NCBI GenBank assembly: GCA_028867675.1
Contig: JAGWGA010000005.1
Coordinates: 1-64,000 of the forward strand
Source of the DNA: Nitrososphaerota archaeon
GTDB taxonomy: Archaea; Thermoproteota; Nitrososphaeria; Nitrososphaerales; Nitrosopumilaceae
DNA: 64,000 nucleotides
Direction of reading: 5' to 3'
Part shown: positions 33,654 to 41,652 of the stretch, one piece after another
Layout of the letters: every line of letters starts with the position of its first letter
Position numbering within the stretch: the first letter of the stretch is position 1
Position numbers and translations under genes: made by a program
Notes under the pieces: model-generated
The model's input: the letters and a program-made list of their open reading frames with translations, nothing else
Told to the model about the DNA's origin: nothing
Databases searched by the model: none

Positions 33654-34994
33654 ATGGAATTTTCTATTACAGATTCAATTATGAAAATAATTGAAAGTTA
33701 TGATTATCGATCAGCCAAGTTTCGATTAATACTAGTCAAACAAGGAAATTTTTGGAAGATTTTGATTTCTCGAGTAATATTGGATATCTCCACACCTCAA
33801 GAAAATACAACTTTGATGAAAGAAGAAAATTTTGCAATAGAAGATATTTACATTTCAATTGAGGATTTCAAAAATTTTCTCTATTATCTTGATACTGTGT
33901 ACATTGGAAAAATTTCACCAGACGGAAAAGCCGAAATCAATGATAATGTAGTTTTTAAGCTGGGTTCATACAAATTGTGTTTTGTAGGAAATTATCCTGG
34001 AAAAGAAATACTTTTCCAAGGTAGAAAGAAGGCAAAAGAGCATTATGGAATAGATGCCCCATTCTATTCAGTAGATTATGCTATTCATTCATCAATATCG
34101 GCAGGATCTTATCCACAACTAGATTTGACAGGGGCCAAAATTCCCCTTCGCAATGCTAGCGAAGCCATCAACTATTTTTGGGGAACTAAATACGAACAAC
34201 ACAGTATCAATAATTACTGTAGCATCTACATGCCTACTTTTGAGGCTAGTATCAATTCAGTCACTTTTAAGGAAAACACATTGGATCTGAAAATTGATTT
34301 TGATGAAAAAAGAGTAAAACTAGATGATCTTTCAGTTGGAATCATAGCTGAAAACAAATCTCAAGAATTTAGACAGAAATTTCCTATTGATAAAAAACAA
34401 ATCAATGTTGATTTCAAATTTATTCCAGATCAAGTTTCAATATTTCTTTATTACAAATCAAAGAAACTAGATGAACTAAATCATTATGATTACAAACCGG
34501 AAAACACACCTCGAATTTCAAAACGATTTTCATATGGAAATGAATCTATATTGGAACCATCTTTTGTACAAGGTACAGTAGAAGAATTACTTGATCAAGA
34601 TCTTGTAGCAAAACTACCATCTCAAATGCAAAAATTACTTTTAGAGTCTGAACATGCTTTTAATGAAGGATTACACAGAGCAGCTGTTCTACTATTCAGA
34701 AGTGCTATAGAGGAAGGAATAACAATTTTACTAAAACAAATTGGAAAAGAGAATGAAATGTATCCTGATAAATTTGAAGTAGGATTAGGAAGAAAAATTA
34801 AATTAATTACAGATTACATCCCTTCATTAAATCAGGTAAGGAGCGAGCTTAATGATGTAAAATGGTTTGGAGACAAAGCTTCTCATGAAGCAAATATGGC
34901 AATTAATGAATCTGATGTTACTACTAACTTAGAACCAAAACTACGATTAATACTCACAAAGTTTGTTGAGGAAATCAAGATTACGAAATCATGA
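33654..34994 (+). CDS. Unrecognised protein with DUF4145-like C-terminus
   Basis: A 446-residue soluble protein. Residues 1-300 have mixed strand and helix elements and no known motif. Residues about 325-440 look like the DUF4145 helical domain: HRAAVLLFRSAIEEGITILL, GRKIKLITDYIP and the WFGDKASHEA stretch. DUF4145 is found attached to restriction and other defence proteins, mostly as a presumed protein or nucleotide-binding unit. It follows the nuclease fusion by 12 bases, so the two are likely a functional pair. Confidence 0.65.
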   Translation: MEFSITDSIMKIIESYDYRSAKFRLILVKQGNFWKILISRVILDISTPQENTTLMKEENFAIEDIYISIEDFKNFLYYLDTVYIGKISPDGKAEINDNVVFKLGSYKLCFVGNYPGKEILFQGRKKAKEHYGIDAPFYSVDYAIHSSISAGSYPQLDLTGAKIPLRNASEAINYFWGTKYEQHSINNYCSIYMPTFEASINSVTFKENTLDLKIDFDEKRVKLDDLSVGIIAENKSQEFRQKFPIDKKQINVDFKFIPDQVSIFLYYKSKKLDELNHYDYKPENTPRISKRFSYGNESILEPSFVQGTVEELLDQDLVAKLPSQMQKLLLESEHAFNEGLHRAAVLLFRSAIEEGITILLKQIGKENEMYPDKFEVGLGRKIKLITDYIPSLNQVRSELNDVKWFGDKASHEANMAINESDVTTNLEPKLRLILTKFVEEIKITKS

Positions 34995-35006
34995 TTGAAA
35001 GTAAAT

Positions 35007-35086
35007 TATAAAAGATATATTATTCATTTTTCCAGAAATCTAGATTTTTTATATTGAACTGATGACTCTATTAGCAAAATGAAAAG
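35007..35086 (+). repeat. Dispersed AT-rich repeat, copy 2
   Basis: Begins TATAAAAGATATATTATTCA and continues through CAGAAATCTAG and CTGATGACTCTATTAGCAAAA. It matches copy 3 over most of its length with small gaps. It lies 13 bases after the stop of the DUF4145-like gene and before the end of the convergent surface-protein gene. Confidence 0.55.
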
Positions 35087-35118
35087 TAGGTGGAAATCTG
35101 CGTGAGAAAATCATAGTT

Positions 35119-38100
35119 CTAAATTATTTGCTTTAATCGTGGAATCAAAATAATTGAGAATGTAGCAATCATCAAGGTGAGTATGGATAATGGAAATTCT
35201 GGTACTACTGGAATCACTTTTGACATGTTCACAATCGTTATACTATGAGTAGAAAAGTGCGGAACTAGAACTAGAACTTGTACCCCACTTTGAGTAACCA
35301 CTATGGCAAAACTTGGATTGTCTGTGGATTTAGCATGAAGTATTGCATCCATGGTGGGTGTTGGTTGTATGAATTTTCCATCATATTTTATCGCAAGATC
35401 CTTTAGATTTGATATGTTTGTACTGGCTGGAAGATTAAACATGATGACCTTGGGAGCTGTTTGACTTGGTGCACTTACGTTCACATTTAACGAATCGGTA
35501 GTACTACTGGTTGTCTGAACTGAAACTGTATTGTCAATTGTTGTAGTTGTAGGTTGGCTTGCTCCGACATTTACTTCAGCCGCTATTGTTTGACTGGTTT
35601 TTGCTTGATTGATATTTTGAATATCCTGTGGGGTTGGAGTAATAACTGTCGTAGATTGTGTTGCAGTATTTGTAACATTGTTTGCAGATGAAGTTACATT
35701 ACTTGCATTAAAGTAAAATGCTGTTAGAGTTTTGATAGTTGAGTTGTATTGTGCCATTATTGTATATGTTCCACTTGTCTGCCATAATGGGCCTGTAGCT
35801 AGTAGTTTAGTGGTAACACTGCCATCTGGTGCTGGTGCTAATAATGCAATGTCAACAGGATTCTGAAAACTGTTCAAGACTCTAATTGTAATAGCTTGAT
35901 GTGGAATATTCGAACTTAATTTACCATATACTATTATTGTATTACCCTGACTATACGATGATTTATCTGTAGAAAGTGTAATGCCGGTATTGGATATTGT
36001 TGGTACTGAGACAGTGTTGTTTGTAGATGGCGTTGTGGCATTTTGTGCAGGTTGTGTAGACGGTTGAATTGTTATAGTAACAGGTGAAGAAGTACTCGAA
36101 CCTTGATCTGTCACTGTAAGTGTAAATGTCAAAATCATTCCCAGAGATGTTGAGGGGGCAACAAATGTAGGATTAGAAACAGTCTTGCTAGAAAGTGTAA
36201 CAGGTATTCCTCCAATTTGCGTCCAAGAATATTTCAAATAGCTACTTATTGGTTGAAGTGTTCCATCGGCAGGAGTCCATAGTCTTTGTGCATCATTATA
36301 GTATGGATCTACACTTTCACTCCCATCTAGTGTAACTGTATCGTTTCCTTTGACTGTTTGATCTGGTCCAGTTTTAGCAGTAGGAGTAAAATCAACTGAT
36401 TGAACATTAATAGTTGCATTTACCGTTGGACCAAATCCTAATCCAGGGTTGAATTGATACGAGAATTGATCCGTACCTGTGTAGAACGTATTTGGTGTGT
36501 AAGTACCATTACCAGTATTAGGATTAATTACAATTTTTCCATGTGAGGGATTTGTTGTAATAGAATAGACAATCGGAGTTGCTCCCTTGCATCCAAGATT
36601 TATCTGAGCTGGATAATTTTCTTTTGTTGTAGTAGAGCCTCCGCAATTGTAATTGGCTGCCCCCGATCCTTGAAGAGTTATAGGAAATACGACTCCGTAA
36701 TTCGCACCATTGACGTTGAGTGTGTATGAAAACTGATCATTTCCAGAATAGAACGCGTTTGGAATATAGGTTGCAGTATTATTAGAATTGATTACAATTT
36801 TTCCATGTAATGGATTTGTTGTAATAGAATAGATAACAGGTGCCAAGGACTGAAGAGGTGCACAGCCAAGCGGTATATTGACTGGTGTATTTTGTACAAA
36901 ATTAATAGCTGCAATACTGCAATAATTAATATCGAATCCTAAACCATTGATGGGGTAGTTTAGGTCATTGTATCTAATAGTAGCAGACTGACTCCGAATG
37001 TAAGAATTAACTGTAATAACATTTGACTTGTTTCCACCATCCCAGTTACCTAATATGCCAGTATTTGTACCACCTTTTTCAATAAACGTAAGTGGTGCAG
37101 TACTGCTTCCAAGAGTACCTGTAGTAATTGTGAATGGATCACCCCTTGTCGGAGTAGCAGATTGTATTCCATTGGATTGGAAATCAAGAATTCTTACACC
37201 TTGTTGATTTGGATTGATTGTTAACTTGCCATCGTGGTTAAACATAAGAGATGTTAGATTTCCGATTAGGTTCTGCATGCCTGTAGTACCATCTGCGTCA
37301 GATACCCCACTATTTGTAAATGCTTGATAGTACAGCTGTGGATTTGCAGGATTGGTACTCCACGTCCAAGAGTCTACATCAGTTGGATCAATGTTAAGAC
37401 TAGGATCATTTATTGAAATGTATACTGGCCAGTTTTGGTAATAAGATTGATGATCTGCAGTAACTGTAATTTGATTATATGGAATCCTGTCAAATGTAAG
37501 ATCAACTTCTTCTTCAGGACCAGATAAACCAATTTTGTTATACTGAATTTGTACCATTGTTGGAATTGCAGAGAAATCAAATAGTTGAATTATTGGCCAT
37601 GCATTTTGATTTAATCCAATTTGACCTAGTTTTCCACCAGATATTCCAGTCATAGGATTGAGGGAAGGCGCTTTTCTAACTACGTGATTTAGGACAGAGC
37701 TTCCAGAAATGCTTTTGATTGATCCATCAACTTGACCAGTACAAGTAGATGAAATAATTGCATTTGGAGAAGATGAACCGTCTGTTGCACCAGGAGCACT
37801 ACTGGGTATTGCAACACCTTTTGTATTAGAAAAGTCGATACCAGTTGCAGTTATTGCAGATGTTGAAGAACAAAACATGCCAAAATCCAAGCCTTTTCCA
37901 GAACCTCTGGGTTGAGTAGAATCAGCAATTTGAGCTTGCTTACTGTCTGCAAAAAATGCATACCAATAACCATCTACACCCTGTGCCATTCTCAATGGTT
38001 TTCCGTTTATCGTAACTTGTGGTTCTGTTATAACTTGATTTGTACTCTGAATATCAGCATCTTTTATTGCCACTTCAATTACCCTCGGACCAGAAAAATA

Positions 38101-38244
38101 GTCATTCGCATCATACGGGTTATTTTGAGCAGAGACAAAAAGATCCCCATGATATGGAGCAGTGGCGTGAACAGGTTGTGTTTGGAAACCCAGAACAAAA
38201 CTTGAGAATAGCACTAAGACAAGAATCGGAGATATTCTCTTCAT
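35119..38244 (-). CDS. S-layer-like surface protein, 1041 residues
   Basis: A 1041-residue exported protein. The signal peptide (residues 1-27) ends at VHA. The N-terminus PYHGDLFVSAQNNPYD, FSGPRVIEVAIKD and LRMAQGVDGYWYAFFADS resembles thaumarchaeal S-layer proteins. Two cadherin-like repeats follow at about 468-508 and 556-596, with SITTNPLHGKIVIN and SITTNPSHGKIVIN. A PKD/REJ-like domain lies near 618-728 (GPDQTVKGNDTVTLDGSES), and then a Thr/Ser-rich stretch. The C-terminus has VPEFP and a membrane helix, like the PEFG-type sorting ends of this phylum. Its presence in an island is unusual; it may be a variable coat protein. Confidence 0.75.
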   Translation of the reverse strand: MKRISPILVLVLFSSFVLGFQTQPVHATAPYHGDLFVSAQNNPYDANDYFSGPRVIEVAIKDADIQSTNQVITEPQVTINGKPLRMAQGVDGYWYAFFADSKQAQIADSTQPRGSGKGLDFGMFCSSTSAITATGIDFSNTKGVAIPSSAPGATDGSSSPNAIISSTCTGQVDGSIKSISGSSVLNHVVRKAPSLNPMTGISGGKLGQIGLNQNAWPIIQLFDFSAIPTMVQIQYNKIGLSGPEEEVDLTFDRIPYNQITVTADHQSYYQNWPVYISINDPSLNIDPTDVDSWTWSTNPANPQLYYQAFTNSGVSDADGTTGMQNLIGNLTSLMFNHDGKLTINPNQQGVRILDFQSNGIQSATPTRGDPFTITTGTLGSSTAPLTFIEKGGTNTGILGNWDGGNKSNVITVNSYIRSQSATIRYNDLNYPINGLGFDINYCSIAAINFVQNTPVNIPLGCAPLQSLAPVIYSITTNPLHGKIVINSNNTATYIPNAFYSGNDQFSYTLNVNGANYGVVFPITLQGSGAANYNCGGSTTTKENYPAQINLGCKGATPIVYSITTNPSHGKIVINPNTGNGTYTPNTFYTGTDQFSYQFNPGLGFGPTVNATINVQSVDFTPTAKTGPDQTVKGNDTVTLDGSESVDPYYNDAQRLWTPADGTLQPISSYLKYSWTQIGGIPVTLSSKTVSNPTFVAPSTSLGMILTFTLTVTDQGSSTSSPVTITIQPSTQPAQNATTPSTNNTVSVPTISNTGITLSTDKSSYSQGNTIIVYGKLSSNIPHQAITIRVLNSFQNPVDIALLAPAPDGSVTTKLLATGPLWQTSGTYTIMAQYNSTIKTLTAFYFNASNVTSSANNVTNTATQSTTVITPTPQDIQNINQAKTSQTIAAEVNVGASQPTTTTIDNTVSVQTTSSTTDSLNVNVSAPSQTAPKVIMFNLPASTNISNLKDLAIKYDGKFIQPTPTMDAILHAKSTDNPSFAIVVTQSGVQVLVLVPHFSTHSITIVNMSKVIPVVPEFPLSILTLMIATFSIILIPRLKQII

Positions 38245-38267
38245 ATTCGTGATGTATTTGTTATGGT

Positions 38268-38277
38268 AAAATACTTA
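38268..38277 (-). promoter_or_regulatory. TATA box of the surface-protein gene
   Basis: On the minus strand this reads TTAAGTATTT and is centred about 28 bases before the ATG at 38244, the usual distance for a leaderless archaeal transcript. The 18-bp palindrome at 38299-38316 lies just upstream, where a bound regulator could affect this promoter too. Confidence 0.5.
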
Positions 38278-38298
38278 AGGTGGATCTTAGGATACATG

Positions 38299-38316
38299 AT
38301 TATGATATATCATAAT
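38299..38316. promoter_or_regulatory. Perfect 18-bp palindrome ATTATGATATATCATAAT
   Basis: The sequence is its own reverse complement over all 18 bases. It lies between the divergent surface-protein gene and the winged-helix gene. Its centre GATATATC is a good TATA box 24-25 bases before the ATG at 38331. A dimeric regulator bound here would shut its own promoter and could act on the surface-protein promoter next to it. Confidence 0.65.
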
Positions 38317-38330
38317 GGTATCTACTAACT

Positions 38331-38537
38331 ATGTCTCCCAAATTTGACGAAATCGACAAAAAGATCCTGAAATACATAGAGAAAAGCGACTGGCCGGTGA
38401 CTACTGAAATGGTTGGTAAAGGAGCTGGTGTAAGCTGGAATACAGCCCAGATCCATCTTTACAAGTTACAATCTGAAGGAAAGATCAAAGGAAAGAGAGT
38501 TGGGCGACAGAATCAATGGATGCGAATAAAATCTTAA
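38331..38537 (+). CDS. Small winged-helix regulator
   Basis: A 68-residue winged-helix protein. The first helix is FDEIDKKILKYIEKS, the recognition helix region is WNTAQIHLYKLQSEGKI and the wing is KGKRVGRQNQWMRI. The domain is complete and stands alone, without an effector-binding domain. It is divergent from the surface-protein gene and preceded by the palindrome at 38299-38316, so it is a candidate autorepressor and switch for that gene. Confidence 0.8.
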   Translation: MSPKFDEIDKKILKYIEKSDWPVTTEMVGKGAGVSWNTAQIHLYKLQSEGKIKGKRVGRQNQWMRIKS

Positions 38538-38545
38538 ACAAGTTT

Positions 38546-38622
38546 CTAAAAGATATATATTCATTTTTTCAAGAAATTTCAAAAATTCCTATACTGATCT
38601 CATGATCTATTAAAATGAAAAA
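38546..38622 (+). repeat. Dispersed AT-rich repeat, copy 3
   Basis: Begins CTAAAAGATATATATTCATT and continues TTTCAAGAAATTTC to CTGATCTCATGATCTATTAAAATGAAAA. It aligns with copy 2 over about 75 bases with few gaps. It lies nine bases after the winged-helix gene. Confidence 0.55.
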
Positions 38623-39077
38623 AATGTACGTGTTTTTTTGCTTTACAGTTTATGGGAAATTTCTTTTCGCGGGTATGAACTCAATAATACACACAAGTTG
38701 ATTTGTAAAATCGAGAGCCTTAGAGTTTCAATATATGTTTTCGATTCGTTGTTGTTGTTTTTATTTTAAATTATTTTTTTAAACAAGAAAAAATGATTTG
38801 ATAAGTATTAGGTATACAAATATTACTTACAAAGATCAAATATAGATAATTAATAGATAGTAAATACTCTATCAGTAATACATTATTTTCTTTTATCTTT
38901 ATTATTGAATTATTATCTTATATAGATTGTTATTTCTAATAATGAAATTAATATCATTATAATGATCAATCAGTATGAAAGTAATTGTACACTATCAAAG
39001 AACTTTCTAAACTTAGTGAATATAATAATTTTTTAATAATAACAACGACAACAGATTATTTTATTTCGTATTCAATG
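38623..39077. other. AT-rich gene-free stretch
   Basis: The 455 bases hold no reading frame that I trust; only a 28-codon frame at 38615-38701 was noted. The sequence is strongly AT-rich from about 38760 to 39060, with runs of T and A, such as TTTTTATTTTAAATTATTTT. It could be a terminator zone, a low-melting region for replication, or decayed sequence. No tRNA or palindrome of note was found. Confidence 0.45.
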
Positions 39078-39851
39078 TTAAACTAATCTTTCAATTCTAG
39101 ATTGTAATTTTATATATCGTCTAAAATGGATTTTTAATTTATGACATATTTCATAAACGTGAGTATTATCAATTTTTAATTTAGATAATTTTTCTAAAAC
39201 ATCCTCATCTGAGCATGAAAAACAATATTCACTTCCTTCTCTCTTTATTCCAACACTTGTTAAATTCCAATGTTTCAGATATGAGTCATCTGTTGTTTTA
39301 CCATTTTTAATAATTTCATCTACTAATTTGGTTAATTTTTCTCCGCGTTCGTAAAATATTGTAAGCATAGGCATGTTATCTAAAATAGGCTCAATGTATT
39401 TTGTGTAAAAATCTTGTTTGCTACATCTCTGTTCTGGTATCAAATCATAAAGTGTACTATTGAAACTAGATTCATTATCAATATACCCACACATGACCAT
39501 TTTTTCAATTTCTGAGACAATACTCATGATTAGCTTTGCCTTTTGGTAGTCACAAATGATTTCTCCCCCAGGTATGTGTAATGGAATTAATGATTTTCTC
39601 TGTGTTTTATGGTTAGCATCTCCATATTTTCTTAAATTCTGATAGTGTTTCATACATAATTGATTATTTTTGTTATAGACCACATCTGTACAATTTTCAA
39701 TCTTACACGATGTTGGACTTGTAATTTTTCGTTCATAATTTGGATCACCATGATTTCTAGATCTAGTTTCATGCATTTGGCATAAACCTAGTTTTTTTAT
39801 TCTAACAGGTTTCTCACATCCCTCAATTTTACATCTAATAGTATCTGTCAT
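39078..39851 (-). CDS. Double zinc-finger protein, last gene of a chain
   Basis: A 257-residue protein with two similar Cys/His units. They are CKIEGCEKPVRIKKLGLCQMH (from residue 7) and CKIENCTDVVYNKNNQLCMKH (from about residue 48), both C-x4-C-x11-C-x2-H, and each is followed by a GD-N step (HGDPN, YGDANH). The C-terminal 150 residues are helical. This finger recurs in phage and island proteins; the function is unknown. It is the end of a minus-strand gene chain that starts at 40795. Confidence 0.6.
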   Translation of the reverse strand: MTDTIRCKIEGCEKPVRIKKLGLCQMHETRSRNHGDPNYERKITSPTSCKIENCTDVVYNKNNQLCMKHYQNLRKYGDANHKTQRKSLIPLHIPGGEIICDYQKAKLIMSIVSEIEKMVMCGYIDNESSFNSTLYDLIPEQRCSKQDFYTKYIEPILDNMPMLTIFYERGEKLTKLVDEIIKNGKTTDDSYLKHWNLTSVGIKREGSEYCFSCSDEDVLEKLSKLKIDNTHVYEICHKLKIHFRRYIKLQSRIERLV

Positions 39852-39889
39852 TTAATCCGGCTTCCTTACTTTCTTCTGTAAGACAGATC

Positions 39890-40018
39890 TCATTTTTCAA
39901 TAACCTCAATTTCTACTTCTTTGTCACAGCTTACACAAATTCTTCTAGTGGTACCCTCTACCTTCATCATTTCTCTTTTACAATCAAGACAGATGACTTT
40001 GGGAATGTTAACTTTCAT
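39890..40018 (-). CDS. Small zinc-ribbon protein, 42 residues
   Basis: A 42-residue frame (ATG 40016-40018, TGA 39890-39892) with CLDC (10-13) and CVSC (28-31) pairs, a single zinc ribbon. It overlaps the preceding gene by four bases (ATGA-type junction), which supports real expression. It may bind nucleic acid or be a partner of the HTH protein upstream. Confidence 0.6.
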   Translation of the reverse strand: MKVNIPKVICLDCKREMMKVEGTTRRICVSCDKEVEIEVIEK

Positions 40019-40473
40019 TTTGATAATTCTCCAAGATACATTTGTACAGATTTTGTTTTAAAATACAATTGATATTTTTTCTCTTCAAATTCAGGGATTT
40101 TAGAAAGGATCTTTAGTTTAGAGTCTAAATCATCATGTTCTGCATAAAGGATCTGAAGATCTTTAATTGCATTATCTAATAAAATAATTGAATCTTGTAG
40201 AGACTGACAAAAATCCTTGATTGATTGTTCTTCAAACCAATGTCGTGATAATTCGTTAATATCATGCAAATCTTTCTCTATAGTTCTAAGACTACAACCT
40301 ATGAAATTCGATATTTCTACATTAGTATAACCGCGAAGGTGAAGTTGATTTATTCGTCTTCTTCTGAACTTGATTTTATCTTGAGATATTGTATTAGATG
40401 TAGATTCTTCATAAGAAGGGTCTTGGAGGTTTATAATAGTTTGAAGGGTTGTCAGAGTCTGTCTTTTTTTCAT
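40015..40473 (-). CDS. Helix-turn-helix protein, 152 residues
   Basis: A 152-residue protein. Residues about 38-75 (RRRINQLHLRGYTNVEISNFI, then GCSLRTIEKDLHDI) are a helix-turn-helix of the resolvase or sigma-region-4 sort. The C-terminal 70 residues are helical, with charged repeats suggesting oligomerisation. It might be a regulator or a small-terminase-like protein. It overlaps the genes on either side by four bases. Confidence 0.6.
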   Translation of the reverse strand: MKKRQTLTTLQTIINLQDPSYEESTSNTISQDKIKFRRRRINQLHLRGYTNVEISNFIGCSLRTIEKDLHDINELSRHWFEEQSIKDFCQSLQDSIILLDNAIKDLQILYAEHDDLDSKLKILSKIPEFEEKKYQLYFKTKSVQMYLGELSK

Positions 40474-40631
40474 TGTTTTTGAACCTCTTCAACAAATCTA
40501 CATTCGGGATACAATTCGTGATGTTCTTGTAACTTTACTATATTCTCATGATTATGTTCAGACAGGAATTCTGAATCGATATTAGGCAAATCTAGCCGTA
40601 GATTGTGAGCAGAACAAACAACTTTTTTCAT
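40470..40631 (-). CDS. Unrecognised small protein, 53 residues
   Basis: Encodes 53 residues from ATG at 40629-40631. This start shares its first base with the TAA of the preceding gene (TAATG), so I preferred it over an ATG seven codons upstream. It has two cysteines and four histidines spread along it (CSAHN...EHNHEN...HHELYPEC). It could bind a metal. No family is recognised. Confidence 0.5.
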   Translation of the reverse strand: MKKVVCSAHNLRLDLPNIDSEFLSEHNHENIVKLQEHHELYPECRFVEEVQKQ

Positions 40632-40795
40632 TATTTTCCTTCCCCTTTCCATTTATCGCAGGCTTCAAGATGATCCATGATTTTATACAGAATATTATCC
40701 CAACTGTCTGTACGATTTCCAAATCTTCCTAGGTCTACCTTAGTATCATGATTCAACGTTAGATACGTCTTTTTTGATGAATTTGTGTTAGACAT
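40631..40795 (-). CDS. Small ribbon-helix-helix-like protein, 54 residues
   Basis: Encodes 54 residues (ATG 40793-40795, TAA 40631-40633). Strand-helix-helix patterning is clear: KKTYLTLNHDTKVDLGRF, then RTDSWDNILYKIMDHLEA. This resembles archaeal VapB-like or CopG-like DNA-binding proteins. It heads the minus-strand chain, and the palindrome at 40794-40808 overlaps its start codon, as expected for autoregulation. Confidence 0.6.
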   Translation of the reverse strand: MSNTNSSKKTYLTLNHDTKVDLGRFGNRTDSWDNILYKIMDHLEACDKWKGEGK

Positions 40796-40808
40796 ACTAA
40801 TTTAGTAT
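40794..40808. promoter_or_regulatory. Palindrome ATACTAA-T-TTAGTAT
   Basis: Two perfect 7-base arms around one T. It covers the start of the small ribbon-helix-helix-like gene (40795, minus strand) and lies 23 bases before the TTG of the divergent gene at 40831. It could be the operator of either product. The region between is only about 35 bases, so both promoters must overlap it. Confidence 0.5.
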
Positions 40809-40830
40809 AGGATTTTGATTGTAGATAACA

Positions 40831-41634
40831 TTGAAAAACGAAAATGGTAAACTGAATCAAGCCAAGTCTAATCAAGCATCTGCAATGAAAGAATATCTTG
40901 AGGTTATTATTCAAGGCAGAGCTAACAATATAATAGAATTTTCTGATAAATTTATGATAGAAAATCTTCTCTATGCAAGAACACCAAACACAATCAGATC
41001 TATTACTAGAAAATTGTATAAAAATGGAATAATAGAAAAAACTAGAATGGGTGCCAGAGGTGAAAAATTTTATAAAATTAAAGATTATGAAAAAGCCAGC
41101 ATATTATATCAACAAAATATTGGTTTGTATGTACATAATAGGAAACATAAACCAAAAATTGCTTTTACCCCCTTTGGAATCATAAATGATCCTCATGCAA
41201 ATTTAGAAAGTAATTTTTTACTGAGATTAAAGCAGGGTAGAGACGAAAGAAGATATTTTTATCCAAAGAGCAAATATCAACAAAATATCTGTCCTGTTTG
41301 TACTGGTGTACTCATAAAATATAAACATGGAAAAGTGGGAAAGGGAAGTTTAACACATCCAGAAATTCCATCTCATGACTTAGATCGAAAATGTACTAGC
41401 TGCAAATGTAAATTCTTGTATCAAATACCATATCATGAATATAACCATGGCCTAAATCCTGATGAAAGAGAATATTTTGTAATTGTAATCAGTGACAAAA
41501 TCCCAGTACCGGTTAAGAAACAAACAGATATGGATGAATTAGAAAATCGATACAAAGAAGTTAGAAACTTTTATGCAAAAACCAATCCTGAGATTGCAAA
41601 AATGTTTGATAAAGTACTACAAGACAAGCCCTAG
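40831..41634 (+). CDS. Winged-helix protein with a zinc ribbon
   Basis: Encodes 267 residues from TTG at 40831. Residues about 20-90 have winged-helix features (TPNTIRSITRKLYKNGIIEKT, then MGARGEKFYKI). Residues about 150-200 contain CPVC and CTSC pairs (zinc ribbon), and a helical acidic tail follows. It probably regulates the divergent chain and perhaps the integrase. It ends 18 bases before the convergent integrase gene. Confidence 0.65.
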   Translation: MKNENGKLNQAKSNQASAMKEYLEVIIQGRANNIIEFSDKFMIENLLYARTPNTIRSITRKLYKNGIIEKTRMGARGEKFYKIKDYEKASILYQQNIGLYVHNRKHKPKIAFTPFGIINDPHANLESNFLLRLKQGRDERRYFYPKSKYQQNICPVCTGVLIKYKHGKVGKGSLTHPEIPSHDLDRKCTSCKCKFLYQIPYHEYNHGLNPDEREYFVIVISDKIPVPVKKQTDMDELENRYKEVRNFYAKTNPEIAKMFDKVLQDKP

Positions 41635-41652
41635 GAATAGAATATTACTACT

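Noticed and set aside
38615-38701. 28-residue frame after repeat copy 3
   Set aside because: There is no other support, and the region is AT-rich and partly inside the repeat.
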